Shown one piece after another: positions 55,501 through 62,484 of a stretch of DNA of 64,000 nucleotides. Origin of the DNA: Microcoleus asticus IPMA8 (GTDB lineage Bacteria; Cyanobacteriota; Cyanobacteriia; Cyanobacteriales; Microcoleaceae). Every line of letters begins with the position of its first letter. The first letter of the stretch is position 1. The DNA lies in assembly GCF_013179805.1 (NCBI RefSeq), contig NZ_SRRZ01000013.1, forward strand, positions 1 to 64,000, given 5' to 3'. The notes under the pieces are model-generated. The model had not been told where the DNA came from, did no database searches, and saw only the letters and a program-made list of their open reading frames with translations. The position numbers and the translations under genes were made by a program.

Positions 55501-55672
55501 GGCGGGCAAAGAAATCCTGCAACCGCTATCAGTAGTAGTTTTAGGAGGATTATTTACTTCGACAGCACTAACGCTCTTAGTTTTGCCAGCTTTGTATGCT
55601 CAATTCGGGCATTTCTTACGACCTCAACAACCTCAGCCAGTTGTTGAAGACGGGAAGGTAGTTAATGTGTGA
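52559..55672 (+). CDS. RND heavy-metal efflux permease (CusA/CzcA family)
   Basis: The 1037-residue inner-membrane pump has twelve membrane helices in two repeats. The first helix is flanked by VINRRWLVVIATIIVS, and helix 4 carries AIGTAIDDAIVYAEN with the conserved proton-relay acids. Its periplasmic start VDVFPPFAPPQVEIQTEAPG is typical of HME-RND. Together with the adaptor it would export Cu(I)/Ag(I) or Co/Zn. The island context favours copper. It lies 66 bases after the adaptor gene. No outer-membrane TolC partner is encoded here. Confidence 0.9.
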   Translation: MFSSILRWVINRRWLVVIATIIVSLWTSYIIPQMSLDVFPPFAPPQVEIQTEAPGLAPEEIESLVTLPIESAINGTPGVTAVRSSSAVGLSAVKVIFDWGTEIYQARQLITERLQQAQSKLPAGVEIPQISPTTSPVGTVITYAFTSETTPLMEVRRLVDWQVTNRLLAVTGVAQVVAYGGDERQYQVLVEPAKLKAFNVSLQQVAEATAAANVNAPGGYLITPDRETLIRGVGRIESLEDLQQSAIASRHGTPVRIGDVADVKIGAAIKRGDGSFNGKKAVIVMVNRQPVADTPTVTKAVEAAMAEVQQALPKDIKVTVTFRQEEYINSSVENVRSALVEGSIIVTLILIPFLMNWRTLAVVLLDFFLTWLLALLAMYWLGLGLNTMTLGGLSVAIGTAIDDAIVYAENTYRNLRENTSSLHPRPVMDVIFDGSQEVRDSLIGATVIGIVVFSPIFTLPGVEGRIFTPMGITYLVVVVISSLESLLISPALCAILLPNKRMSAAEPWLPRFCKKIYHFLIKFSMRYSGIILAFAAASMVAALIILPSFGRVFLPEFQEQTLVNTIQLYPGVSLETTDSAAFAIEDALKDDSRFEYVQVRSGRAPGDADAAGVNLAHIDIGLSEEGMKNRPKTLESLRQEFAKLPGVAPNIGGFISHRMDEVLSGVRSEIAVKIFGPDLDQLRSIGAKVEEQMKTVEGIVDLQLEPQVPVQQIQIKFNRQAAGRYGLKIGELSEIIETALNGKVVSQVLEVQQTFDLVVWLQPEARNNLETIQNLLVDTPSGNKIPLAQVATVKYGTGPNTINRENVSRLIVAAANAKSRDLRSVVNEIQAKVKREVQLPFGYFIQYGGQFEAEQRASQNIIIFSAIAFLVITVLMYLSVKSIASTAMIMINLPIGLVGGVISVALTGGIISVASLVGFVTLFGVATRNGLLLVDNYNSKFAEGLPFKEAIIQGSMERLNAILMTALTSALGLAPLVLKGGAGKEILQPLSVVVLGGLFTSTALTLLVLPALYAQFGHFLRPQQPQPVVEDGKVVNV

Positions 55673-55711
55673 TATTTTCTAATTATTGTCAGTCAGCAAG
55701 GAGTCAAACCA

Positions 55712-56191
55712 ATGAAATCGCTCAAGTCAAATTTAATTGTTCTAGGTAGTGTCGGATTGCTGTTTTTGGGAGCTTGCAGTCAAGGCGAGCAAGCAACCGA
55801 TCCAAATAGCACTCCAGCATCCCCTCCTGTCGCCTCTCAACCTGCGTCTTCTACTCCCGCCACTGCTCCTGAAACAGCAACTCAAGGGGGGCAAGTGGTG
55901 GAGTCTGGAGCTTACCATTTAGAGTTTGTACCTAAAAAAGAAGCTACCGGAACTCATTTAGATCTTTATTTGCAAAAAGGGGATAAAAAGGAACCAGTTC
56001 CTAATGCGAAAGTGACGGCTCAAGTGCAGTTGCCGAATGGAAATCAGCAAACTCTAGCCCTCAAATACGATGCTGAGGGCAAACATTACGCTGTAGTGTT
56101 TCCCGGCAAAGATGCAGGAACTTATCCCGTGAAAATGACTGCGGATATTAACGGAGAAAAAGTTGACGGTCGTTTTACCTTCAATCAATAG
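55712..56191 (+). CDS. Lipoprotein with FixH/YtkA-like domain
   Basis: The 159-residue protein has a lipobox (LFLGACSQ), a Pro/Ser/Thr-rich linker and a beta-sandwich-like domain: ESGAYHLEFVPKKEATGTH, PVPNAKVTAQVQLPNG, then HYAVVFPGKDAGTYPVKM. This resembles the YtkA/FixH type found beside metal exporters. It lies 40 bases downstream of the pump, so probably the last gene of the efflux operon. Role unknown. Confidence 0.65.
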   Translation: MKSLKSNLIVLGSVGLLFLGACSQGEQATDPNSTPASPPVASQPASSTPATAPETATQGGQVVESGAYHLEFVPKKEATGTHLDLYLQKGDKKEPVPNAKVTAQVQLPNGNQQTLALKYDAEGKHYAVVFPGKDAGTYPVKMTADINGEKVDGRFTFNQ

Positions 56192-56285
56192 ATGGCTGAT
56201 TGATTAATGCAGTCTTAATCATTTAAATTGTCAAAAATTTGAATCAATTAGTTCAAATTGCAATTTGAAATCTACCATTGGCAAT

Positions 56286-57758
56286 TCAAACTGCCTCCGG
56301 CATTTCCACTAATCTGCTAGTTTCAAGGCGCTTCTGCGTTATTGGCAGCGAAATTATAAATTCCGTACCTTCTCCAAGTCCCGAAAGGCACTCCAAGCAG
56401 CCACAGTGCTTTTCTCGAACAATTTGGCTGCTAATTGATAACCCTAAACCCGTTCCTTTACCGGCGGGTTTTGTGGTAAAAAAGTGATTAAATATTTTAT
56501 CTTTGACTTCTTCAGTCATGCCAGGGCCGTTGTCGGAAATGCGGATGATTGCCCGATCGCCTTCCGCCACTTCTGTGCTAATCTGAATGCTAGGAATGCT
56601 TCTCTGGCTATTCAAAACAGGCGAATTAGAAGTGTCTCGCAAAACATCAATGGCATTACTGATAATGTTCATGAATACCTGATTTAGTTGCCCTGCATAA
56701 CATTCAACCAGCGGTAAATCGCCGTACTCTTTAATCAGTTGAATATCTGGGCTTTTGCCATTTGCTTTCAGTCGGTGCTGGAGAATTAGCAGGGTACTGT
56801 CGATTCCTTCGTGAATGGAAGCAAAACTCATACCGTCTGTGTCTAAACGCGAAAAATTGCGCATCGACGAAATAATCACGCAGATTCTGTCAGTTCCTAC
56901 CTTCATTGAACAAAGGAGTTTTGGCAAGTCTTCCCTTAAAAAATTGAGTTCTACTTTCTCAATTTCTTCTTGGATTTCTGCTACTGGATTGGGATAATAT
57001 TTGTCATATAAATTGACTAGCCGCAATAAATCTTCAACATAATTGCGGGCGTAGGCGATATTTGCACCAATAAAGTTGATTGGATTGTTAATTTCGTGGG
57101 CAATTCCTGCTGTCAGTTCTCCCAAAGCTGATAATTTTTCGGTATGTACTAATTGAGCTTGGGTTTCCTGGAGTTGTTGCAAAGCTAGTTCTAGTTCTTG
57201 GGCTTTTTCTCTCAGTTGAAACTCAGATTGTAGCAGCGCTCTTTTGGCTGCTTTCCGCTCTAAAATTTCTTTACTTAAAGAAGCATTTGCTCTAGAAAGT
57301 TTGGCTGTTCTTGCTTTCACTCGCTGTTCTAATACTTCTGCTAGTTCAGCAAGTGCTGCCTCCGCTTTACGGCGTTCTGCAATCTCATTTTCTAATGCTA
57401 AGTTGGCGGCTTCTAGCTTTGCAGGACTGGGAAGTGCCAGTGCAAAAGGCATCAATGTTAATAGCAACAAAACTGAACTTCCGGCTACGAAAGCTGTAAT
57501 GGCTTTCATGAACTCTGACACTAAAGATTCAGGAAACCAAACATACCATGTTTCTATGACGTGGATTGTGCCGCAGGTGACGAAGAAAGCTCCAAATACC
57601 AGGAACATCCACTGAAAGGGGATATCTCGCCCTTTGTAAAGGGCATAAACTAGCATTGTGGGAATTGCATAATAGGAAACTACGATGATAATTTGCAGCC
57701 AGTTCCAACTAGGTATTTCCGAGTTGACTAAAACCGAAGTAATTGCTAAGCCAAGCAT
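56286..57758 (-). CDS. Histidine kinase with ethylene-receptor-like membrane domain
   Basis: The 490-residue protein has three N-terminal membrane helices (about 20-42, 50-70 and 83-106) resembling the ethylene-binding domain of ETR1/SynEtr1. The copper ligands Cys62 and His66 (FFVTCGTIHVIETW) and a Tyr at the ETR1 Tyr32 position are kept, while the ETR1 Asp25 site looks like Gln. A coiled coil (about 115-205) is followed by HisKA with AGIAHEINNPINF and HATPase_c (NGPGMTEEVK, GKGTGLGLSI). ATG 57758 has AAGGAG 6 bases upstream. It is the last gene of a copper/iron cluster, with no response regulator adjacent. Confidence 0.8.
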   Translation of the reverse strand: MLGLAITSVLVNSEIPSWNWLQIIIVVSYYAIPTMLVYALYKGRDIPFQWMFLVFGAFFVTCGTIHVIETWYVWFPESLVSEFMKAITAFVAGSSVLLLLTLMPFALALPSPAKLEAANLALENEIAERRKAEAALAELAEVLEQRVKARTAKLSRANASLSKEILERKAAKRALLQSEFQLREKAQELELALQQLQETQAQLVHTEKLSALGELTAGIAHEINNPINFIGANIAYARNYVEDLLRLVNLYDKYYPNPVAEIQEEIEKVELNFLREDLPKLLCSMKVGTDRICVIISSMRNFSRLDTDGMSFASIHEGIDSTLLILQHRLKANGKSPDIQLIKEYGDLPLVECYAGQLNQVFMNIISNAIDVLRDTSNSPVLNSQRSIPSIQISTEVAEGDRAIIRISDNGPGMTEEVKDKIFNHFFTTKPAGKGTGLGLSISSQIVREKHCGCLECLSGLGEGTEFIISLPITQKRLETSRLVEMPEAV

Positions 57759-57845
57759 AAAACTCCTTGATGGTAATCGGGTCAAATTTTCCGAATTATA
57801 CTCGATTAGATCGATGCACCATTTATTGCGATCGCACTTTATTTC

Positions 57846-58790
57846 CTATTTCGTTGCCTGTGTTTTTTTGAATGGGAAAAAGACGCGACCTGCCAGACTT
57901 TGGAAGTAGATGCCACCGACAGTACCTAAAAACACTAAATAAGCGATCGCCTGCACGACATAGAGCTTATCCGTGTAGCCAAACAACGCACTCAACAACA
58001 AACCGGGAAACTTTTCTTCGGGAAGTAGTTTCGAGGTATTCCACACCATCGGCCCGAGAATGCAAGAGTGTACTTTGGCAAATCTTTCGTAATAGAAACA
58101 CAGTGCGGCTGACTCGCGATTTGCTTGCGATAAAATATTCACCGCGCTGTCAAACAATCCCAAAGTAGATACCACTAAACCCGCTACAATGAAGAGCAAT
58201 AAAATGCCCATATATTTGAAAAACAGGCGGATATTAATTTTTATTCCCCATTTAAACAGCAGGACACCAATTCCGGTGGCTGAGAGAATGCCCGCCAAAG
58301 CACCAATCGCTGGCATAATCCCTTGTTGAAACTTGGCAACGACAAACAAAACGGTTTCAAATCCTTCGCGTAAAACGGCAATCAAAACTAAACTAAATAC
58401 GCCCCAGCCGGCATGAGAATTTTGCGTTAAGGCAGCACTTACGGCGCCTTCGACTTCGGCTTTCATAAATCGCGCTTGCTTGGTCATCCAAATCAGCATC
58501 CAGCTCAGCATTGCGATTGCTAAAACCCCAAAGGTTGCCTCTAGCAGCGACTCCATAATTGGTGCAAAAGGCTGATTGGATGCGGACAAAATTTGCATAG
58601 TCCAGCCGAACAATACACCTATCAAAGCACTGGCGATAAGTCCTACAGCAACACCGCCGAAAACCCAAGGACTTAAATAACTTTGCCCTGATTTTTTGAG
58701 GCAAGCTAGAACAATTCCGACAACTAATGCGGCTTCTACTCCCTCGCGGAGGGTGATTACAAATGTGGGTAATGCTTCGCTAAAATTCAT
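57846..58790 (-). CDS. FTR1 family iron permease
   Basis: The 314-residue seven-helix permease has the two iron-passage motifs REGVE (residues 15-19) and REGFE (near 142), both with conserved Glu. Members carry Fe(III) after ferroxidation, or Fe(II) in EfeU systems. Upstream on the same strand are an HhH lipoprotein (58877) and, farther, a multicopper oxidase (60069). Together they suggest copper-dependent iron uptake. The gap to the kinase gene is 87 bases. Confidence 0.92.
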   Translation of the reverse strand: MNFSEALPTFVITLREGVEAALVVGIVLACLKKSGQSYLSPWVFGGVAVGLIASALIGVLFGWTMQILSASNQPFAPIMESLLEATFGVLAIAMLSWMLIWMTKQARFMKAEVEGAVSAALTQNSHAGWGVFSLVLIAVLREGFETVLFVVAKFQQGIMPAIGALAGILSATGIGVLLFKWGIKINIRLFFKYMGILLLFIVAGLVVSTLGLFDSAVNILSQANRESAALCFYYERFAKVHSCILGPMVWNTSKLLPEEKFPGLLLSALFGYTDKLYVVQAIAYLVFLGTVGGIYFQSLAGRVFFPFKKTQATK

Positions 58791-58876
58791 CTTTTTCTGG
58801 TGGAATGCAAGTGGTTAATGAGAAAGGTAATTGGCAGATTATTTACCAATTACCGCTCTTGATGAGAGTTAATTTT

Positions 58877-59905
58877 TTAGGAGGCTGGTTTGAGAACTTT
58901 TTGGCTGTCGCTTTCGATCGTTTTAATTAGCTGGCTGACTTGTTCGGTGGTTTTTACGGGGGCTGCAGGCGCGATCGCAGTAGGCCAATTTTCCTTAAGC
59001 TCAGTCATGTTGGCAACAATTGCTTTGTCGGTTTCCGGGCTAGTTTTAGCCACTTGATCCGCAATATCTTTGTACAGCATTTCCGCGTACCTGACGAAAC
59101 CCCGCGAATCTTGGTATTCAATAATTGCGGAAATTTTGCCGTTAGCAACTGCCGCTCCGTATTCGGAATTAGCTGTATCCAGCAAGCCGTTAATCACTTG
59201 CAGCACGAATTTCGGATCTTTTCGTTGCGCTTCGGGAAGAGCGGCAATTGCTCCATCTACAGCTTGCATCGATGTGGTAAATTCCGCATTCACTTGCGCC
59301 GGATCTTTTGCACCTGCTTTAACTAAATCCTGCAATTTAATTAAAGTAGCTTTAAATTCAGGAATTTTACGCTCGTTTAGCTGATCTTCCACATCAGCAT
59401 AAATTTCTTCGACTGGATGCCCGATGTGCGGTTCTGCTTGGTCGGGTTTGCCTTGATCCAAGAGTTCTTGGGCTACGAAAAGATGCCCTTTCATCAAGCC
59501 GAGTTTAGTCATGTAGTCTACATCTTTGGCTTCGCCTGTGAGTACGATATCCTCAATAGTTACCAAGTCTTTGATTTGGTCGAATTGGGCTTGAGTAATG
59601 ACATTTTTTGAAACCAATTCTTCGACTTTTCCGTAAGGGCGGCTGGCTTGAATTTTGTTAGAAAGTGCCGGTATTCCTAACTTGGCTTCGAGTTTATCTA
59701 ACTCCGAAAGAATGGCAGTATTGATGTTAATGCCGGGCTTTCCTCCGTGATTCCCGCTGTGACCGCTTGTGGATGCGGGACTGGCTGTAGCAGCGGGTGA
59801 GGGTGTGCTGTCGGTGTTGCTGGCTGTGGGGGAAACGCAACCAGCCAGAGCAACGAGGATGGCTGTAGCAGTGACTGTAGGTAATAAACGAAAAGTTGAT
59901 AACAT
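58877..59905 (-). CDS. Lipoprotein with HhH segment and His/Glu-rich domain
   Basis: The 342-residue protein has a lipoprotein signal (ILVALAGC). A Ser/Thr/His linker (SGHSGNHGGK) and a ComEA-like helix-hairpin-helix segment (ININTAILSELDKLEAKLG, about 58-115) come next. A C-terminal helical domain (about 130-335) contains GLMKGHLFVAQELL and EPHIGHPVEEIYADV. His/Glu pairs suggest metal binding, perhaps like the periplasmic EfeO role. It is upstream of FTR1 in the same orientation (86-base gap). Function is inferred. Confidence 0.65.
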   Translation of the reverse strand: MLSTFRLLPTVTATAILVALAGCVSPTASNTDSTPSPAATASPASTSGHSGNHGGKPGININTAILSELDKLEAKLGIPALSNKIQASRPYGKVEELVSKNVITQAQFDQIKDLVTIEDIVLTGEAKDVDYMTKLGLMKGHLFVAQELLDQGKPDQAEPHIGHPVEEIYADVEDQLNERKIPEFKATLIKLQDLVKAGAKDPAQVNAEFTTSMQAVDGAIAALPEAQRKDPKFVLQVINGLLDTANSEYGAAVANGKISAIIEYQDSRGFVRYAEMLYKDIADQVAKTSPETDKAIVANMTELKENWPTAIAPAAPVKTTEQVSQLIKTIESDSQKVLKPAS

Positions 59906-60068
59906 GGCAGTTGCTAATTTTTACGTTATGTGCATTTGAACTCGCAAGTTATTAATAAATATTCTCAATTACTGGCGAGCTATTCATTTTACCTATTTGC
60001 GATCGAGCTTGTCAAATAATTTCATACTTTCTTAATTTGAATCGGCGCCCCCTCGCCCGCGATTTGGG

Positions 60069-61073
60069 TTAAGCAATGACTTCAAATACACCCATGCAGC
60101 CAGCTTCGGCGATCGCATCTTGATGGGGATGAAACATATATTTTCCGTCGTAGCCGTAGGTAAATTCTAAGATATGTCTTTCAGCTACTCCCATAGTGAT
60201 GACATCAGTTCTTTCACTGGGAGTTAAAGTCATTCCCGTGCGATATACGTCAAAAAAGTTGGCGTGCAAGTGGAAGGTTACTGCTGCTTCGTACTCGATT
60301 AGGTTGAGAACGTAGAGCCGAATTAGCTGATTTTTATAGATTGAAATAGGGTTGTTCATGTAATAATTTGGCAACCCGTTAAAAGCGTAAAGTTCGTTCT
60401 TTTCGTCATCGTTTACGTCATATCCCCCCATGATTAACATGATTTCATCGGCGGGAGGACGGGGTTTTGGCGGATCGATGATGAACATACCATAAAGTCC
60501 TTTACCGACATGGCGAGTTACAGGAGCAATATGGCAGTGATATAGATGCACTCCGTAGGGATTGGCATCGAATTCATAAATAAATACCGAACCGTTTTTC
60601 ACTGGTTTAACGCCATCCATTTCGCTGGTATGAACGCCGTGAAAGTGCAGCGAATGAGAATGTCCGGCTTTGTTATAAAAAATGACGCGGATGCGATCGC
60701 CCTCTGTTGCCCTCAATGTCGGCCCCGGCACGCGATTGTTCACGTTCCAGGTGTTGAAAGTGACGGCGCTATTAAGTTGGACGATCGAAGTATTAGCTTC
60801 CAGGCGAAATTCCCGAACCGTGCGCCCGTTTTCGCGCGTCACCGTGCCGTAATCAAAATCCCGCGCAATTTGCATCGGGTTGATATTGCTGACGGTGGGT
60901 GCATCTGCGGGCATGGGCGGTATTCTCGCGACTGATGTCGGTTTGCGAGTCAAGTGTTGAAATGCGATCGCGCCCCCCGCTACCCCAGCCCCAGCTATTC
61001 CTAGCTGTAGCAGTTGGCGGCGACTCCAGCGCCCAGCCTTTTTAATGGCGGGACGATCGGATAAATCTGTCAT
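60069..61073 (-). CDS. Tat-exported two-domain multicopper oxidase
   Basis: The 334-residue protein has a twin-arginine signal (SRRQLLQLGIAGAG, Arg18-Arg19). Two cupredoxin domains follow: domain 1 with LHFHGVH and GVHLYHCHIAPVTRH, near 130 and 177; domain 2 with TFHLHANFFDVY and KYMFHPHQDAIAEAGCMG. The two-domain size resembles nitrite-reductase-type or small multicopper oxidases. A ferroxidase function with the FTR1 permease is attractive but inferred. The promoter region is shared with the response regulator gene (divergent) and holds a CopR-type box. Confidence 0.85.
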   Translation of the reverse strand: MTDLSDRPAIKKAGRWSRRQLLQLGIAGAGVAGGAIAFQHLTRKPTSVARIPPMPADAPTVSNINPMQIARDFDYGTVTRENGRTVREFRLEANTSIVQLNSAVTFNTWNVNNRVPGPTLRATEGDRIRVIFYNKAGHSHSLHFHGVHTSEMDGVKPVKNGSVFIYEFDANPYGVHLYHCHIAPVTRHVGKGLYGMFIIDPPKPRPPADEIMLIMGGYDVNDDEKNELYAFNGLPNYYMNNPISIYKNQLIRLYVLNLIEYEAAVTFHLHANFFDVYRTGMTLTPSERTDVITMGVAERHILEFTYGYDGKYMFHPHQDAIAEAGCMGVFEVIA

Positions 61074-61178
61074 AGTTATTGATAATTATTCTCAAAAGTT
61101 CGCTCGTGGTTGATTATAAGACATTACCAGCTTGTTGTCAATTATTGTCAACTGTTATCTTTTTCTGCGAAGCCAATC

Positions 61179-61260
61179 GATTTTAGATTTTAGATTTTAG
61201 ATTTTAGATTTATTCCCGTCAGTCAGCCTGCGCGTCGGAATGAATCCGGGGGCTTGCGAT
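61179..61260. repeat. AAAATCT heptamers with GAATCCGGGGGCTTG unit
   Basis: About four heptamers (TTTTAGA orientation) followed by TGAATCCGGGGGCTTGCGAT. This is the inverted relative of the duplicated repeat at 12339-12451. It lies in the divergent promoter region. Confidence 0.75.
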
Positions 61261-61282
61261 CCAATTAGTTTCCGTCATAAAA

Positions 61283-61299
61283 TTTCATGCTGATTTCAT
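61283..61299 (+). promoter_or_regulatory. Direct repeat TTTCAT-N5-TTTCAT upstream of the response regulator
   Basis: TTTCAT at 61283-61288 and 61294-61299, 83 bases before the ATG at 61382, in the divergent region shared with the multicopper oxidase gene. It implies autoregulation if the adjacent response regulator binds it. Confidence 0.7.
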
Positions 61300-61381
61300 C
61301 TCAGTATGCGAGCTTAGATGTTGGGGTAGATGCTGCCGATCGTTAACAATCTATAAGGATTTACCGCTATAAATTAGAGTT

Positions 61382-62071
61382 ATGAGAATTTTGCTAGTTG
61401 AAGATGAGCCAGATTTAGGGAAAGCGATCGATCGCACTTTAAAGCAGGAAAAATATATAGTTGATTGGGCTTTGGATGGCAGTGAAGCTTGGGAATATTT
61501 AGACAGTCACTGGACGCAATATAACCTGGCTATTTTTGACTGGTTGCTACCAGGATTGTCAGGATTGGAACTGCTGCAGAGATTGCGTGCTAAAAATAGC
61601 GTCCTGCCCGTCTTGATGCTAACAGCAAAAGACCGAATGGAAGATAAAGTTGCGGGACTAGATGCCGGGGCTGACGATTATTTAGTTAAACCGTTTGGGA
61701 TGGCGGAACTGTTAGCAAGATTGCGGGCTTTGCAAAGGCGATCGCCCCAAATTCAACCGCAACAGCTACAGGTAGGAAATCTGGTTTTGGACTGCGGAAC
61801 TCGAACTGTGCGCCATCTCGATCGAAGTGGCAACAGCCAGATAATTTCTCTAACAAACAAAGAGTTTCAACTGCTAGAATACTTTATGAAACATCCCAAC
61901 CAAATTATCACCACTGACCAAATTCGGAATCAGCTATGGGAGGCGAGCGCAGATACCTTTAGCAATGTGGTAGCAGCTCAAGTACGCTTGCTGCGGCGCA
62001 AACTTGAGTCGGTGGGCGGCGCGAATTTAATTGAAACCGTTCACGGCGTCGGATACCGGATGAGAAATTAA
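61382..62071 (+). CDS. copR: OmpR-family response regulator (CopR-type)
   Basis: The 229-residue protein has a receiver domain (1-118) with acidic pocket EDE (7-9), phospho-acceptor Asp53 (IFDWLLPGLSGLELL), a Thr in LMLTAKD and Lys in DDYLVKPF. A winged-helix DNA-binding domain (about 128-226) shows RTVRHLDRSGNSQIISLTNK-type start, VVAAQVRLLRRKLE and the end ETVHGVGYRMRN. The symbol is by context: copper island, TTTCAT boxes, kinase downstream. Its partner kinase is 413 bases downstream, beyond repeat elements. Confidence 0.9.
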   Translation: MRILLVEDEPDLGKAIDRTLKQEKYIVDWALDGSEAWEYLDSHWTQYNLAIFDWLLPGLSGLELLQRLRAKNSVLPVLMLTAKDRMEDKVAGLDAGADDYLVKPFGMAELLARLRALQRRSPQIQPQQLQVGNLVLDCGTRTVRHLDRSGNSQIISLTNKEFQLLEYFMKHPNQIITTDQIRNQLWEASADTFSNVVAAQVRLLRRKLESVGGANLIETVHGVGYRMRN

Positions 62072-62115
62072 AGTAGGGCGGGCTCTCCGGTCGCCCCCAC
62101 AATAAAATTTAATTT

Positions 62116-62141
62116 TTGTGGAACAGGCAAGATGCCTGTTC
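62116..62141. repeat. GGAACAGGC dispersed palindrome, copy F (single arm)
   Basis: TTGTGGAACAGGCAAGATGC then CTGTTC: a single palindromic arm without its partner. Confidence 0.8.
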
Positions 62142-62180
62142 TTAACAGTTATACGATTAAGGCTAACTGGCACAAAGAAA

Positions 62181-62420
62181 GGTATGTAGTTGCGCTTCAG
62201 CGCTCTTTCCTAAGCTAAGAGCGCTTAGCCGTGTCAAGGTGAGTAACGAGCCTACTAAGTTTCAGCGTTTTGATTCTGAGTCCAAGCTCCCCCAAGCAAT
62301 TTTCCTTGATTGAAGTCTCAAAAATCGGAACGTGAAATAGGAGTTTTCGGCTTTTTGTGTGGTTCAGATTTAACACGCAAGACAGGGCTAGCTAAGAGCG
62401 CTGAAGCGCAACTACATACC
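62181..62420. mobile_element. 240-bp MITE-like element with 27-bp terminal inverted repeats
   Basis: Ends 62181-62207 and 62394-62420 are perfect 27-bp inverted repeats beginning GGTATGTAGTTGCGCTTCAG. The interior has no ORF. It is typical of a non-autonomous transposable element. A clear target duplication was not identified from the flanks. Confidence 0.75.
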
Positions 62421-62484
62421 TAAAATTGTACCCTTATTTGTAACAGTTTGCCTTAGTCCTAAATTATATAAAATCTAAGTTTAA

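Larger units (their letters stand above)
62072..62484. other. Repeat-filled gap between response regulator and kinase
   Basis: It holds a GGAACAGGC palindrome (62116-62141) and the 240-bp inverted-repeat element (62181-62420). No ORF of value. Two-component partners are normally adjacent, so this gap is an insertion scar. Confidence 0.6.

Noticed and set aside
59981..60030. Single TTTCAT near the lipoprotein gene as a fourth CopR box
   Set aside because: Only one half-site is present, with no second TTTCAT 11 bases away. It is not counted with the three full sites.
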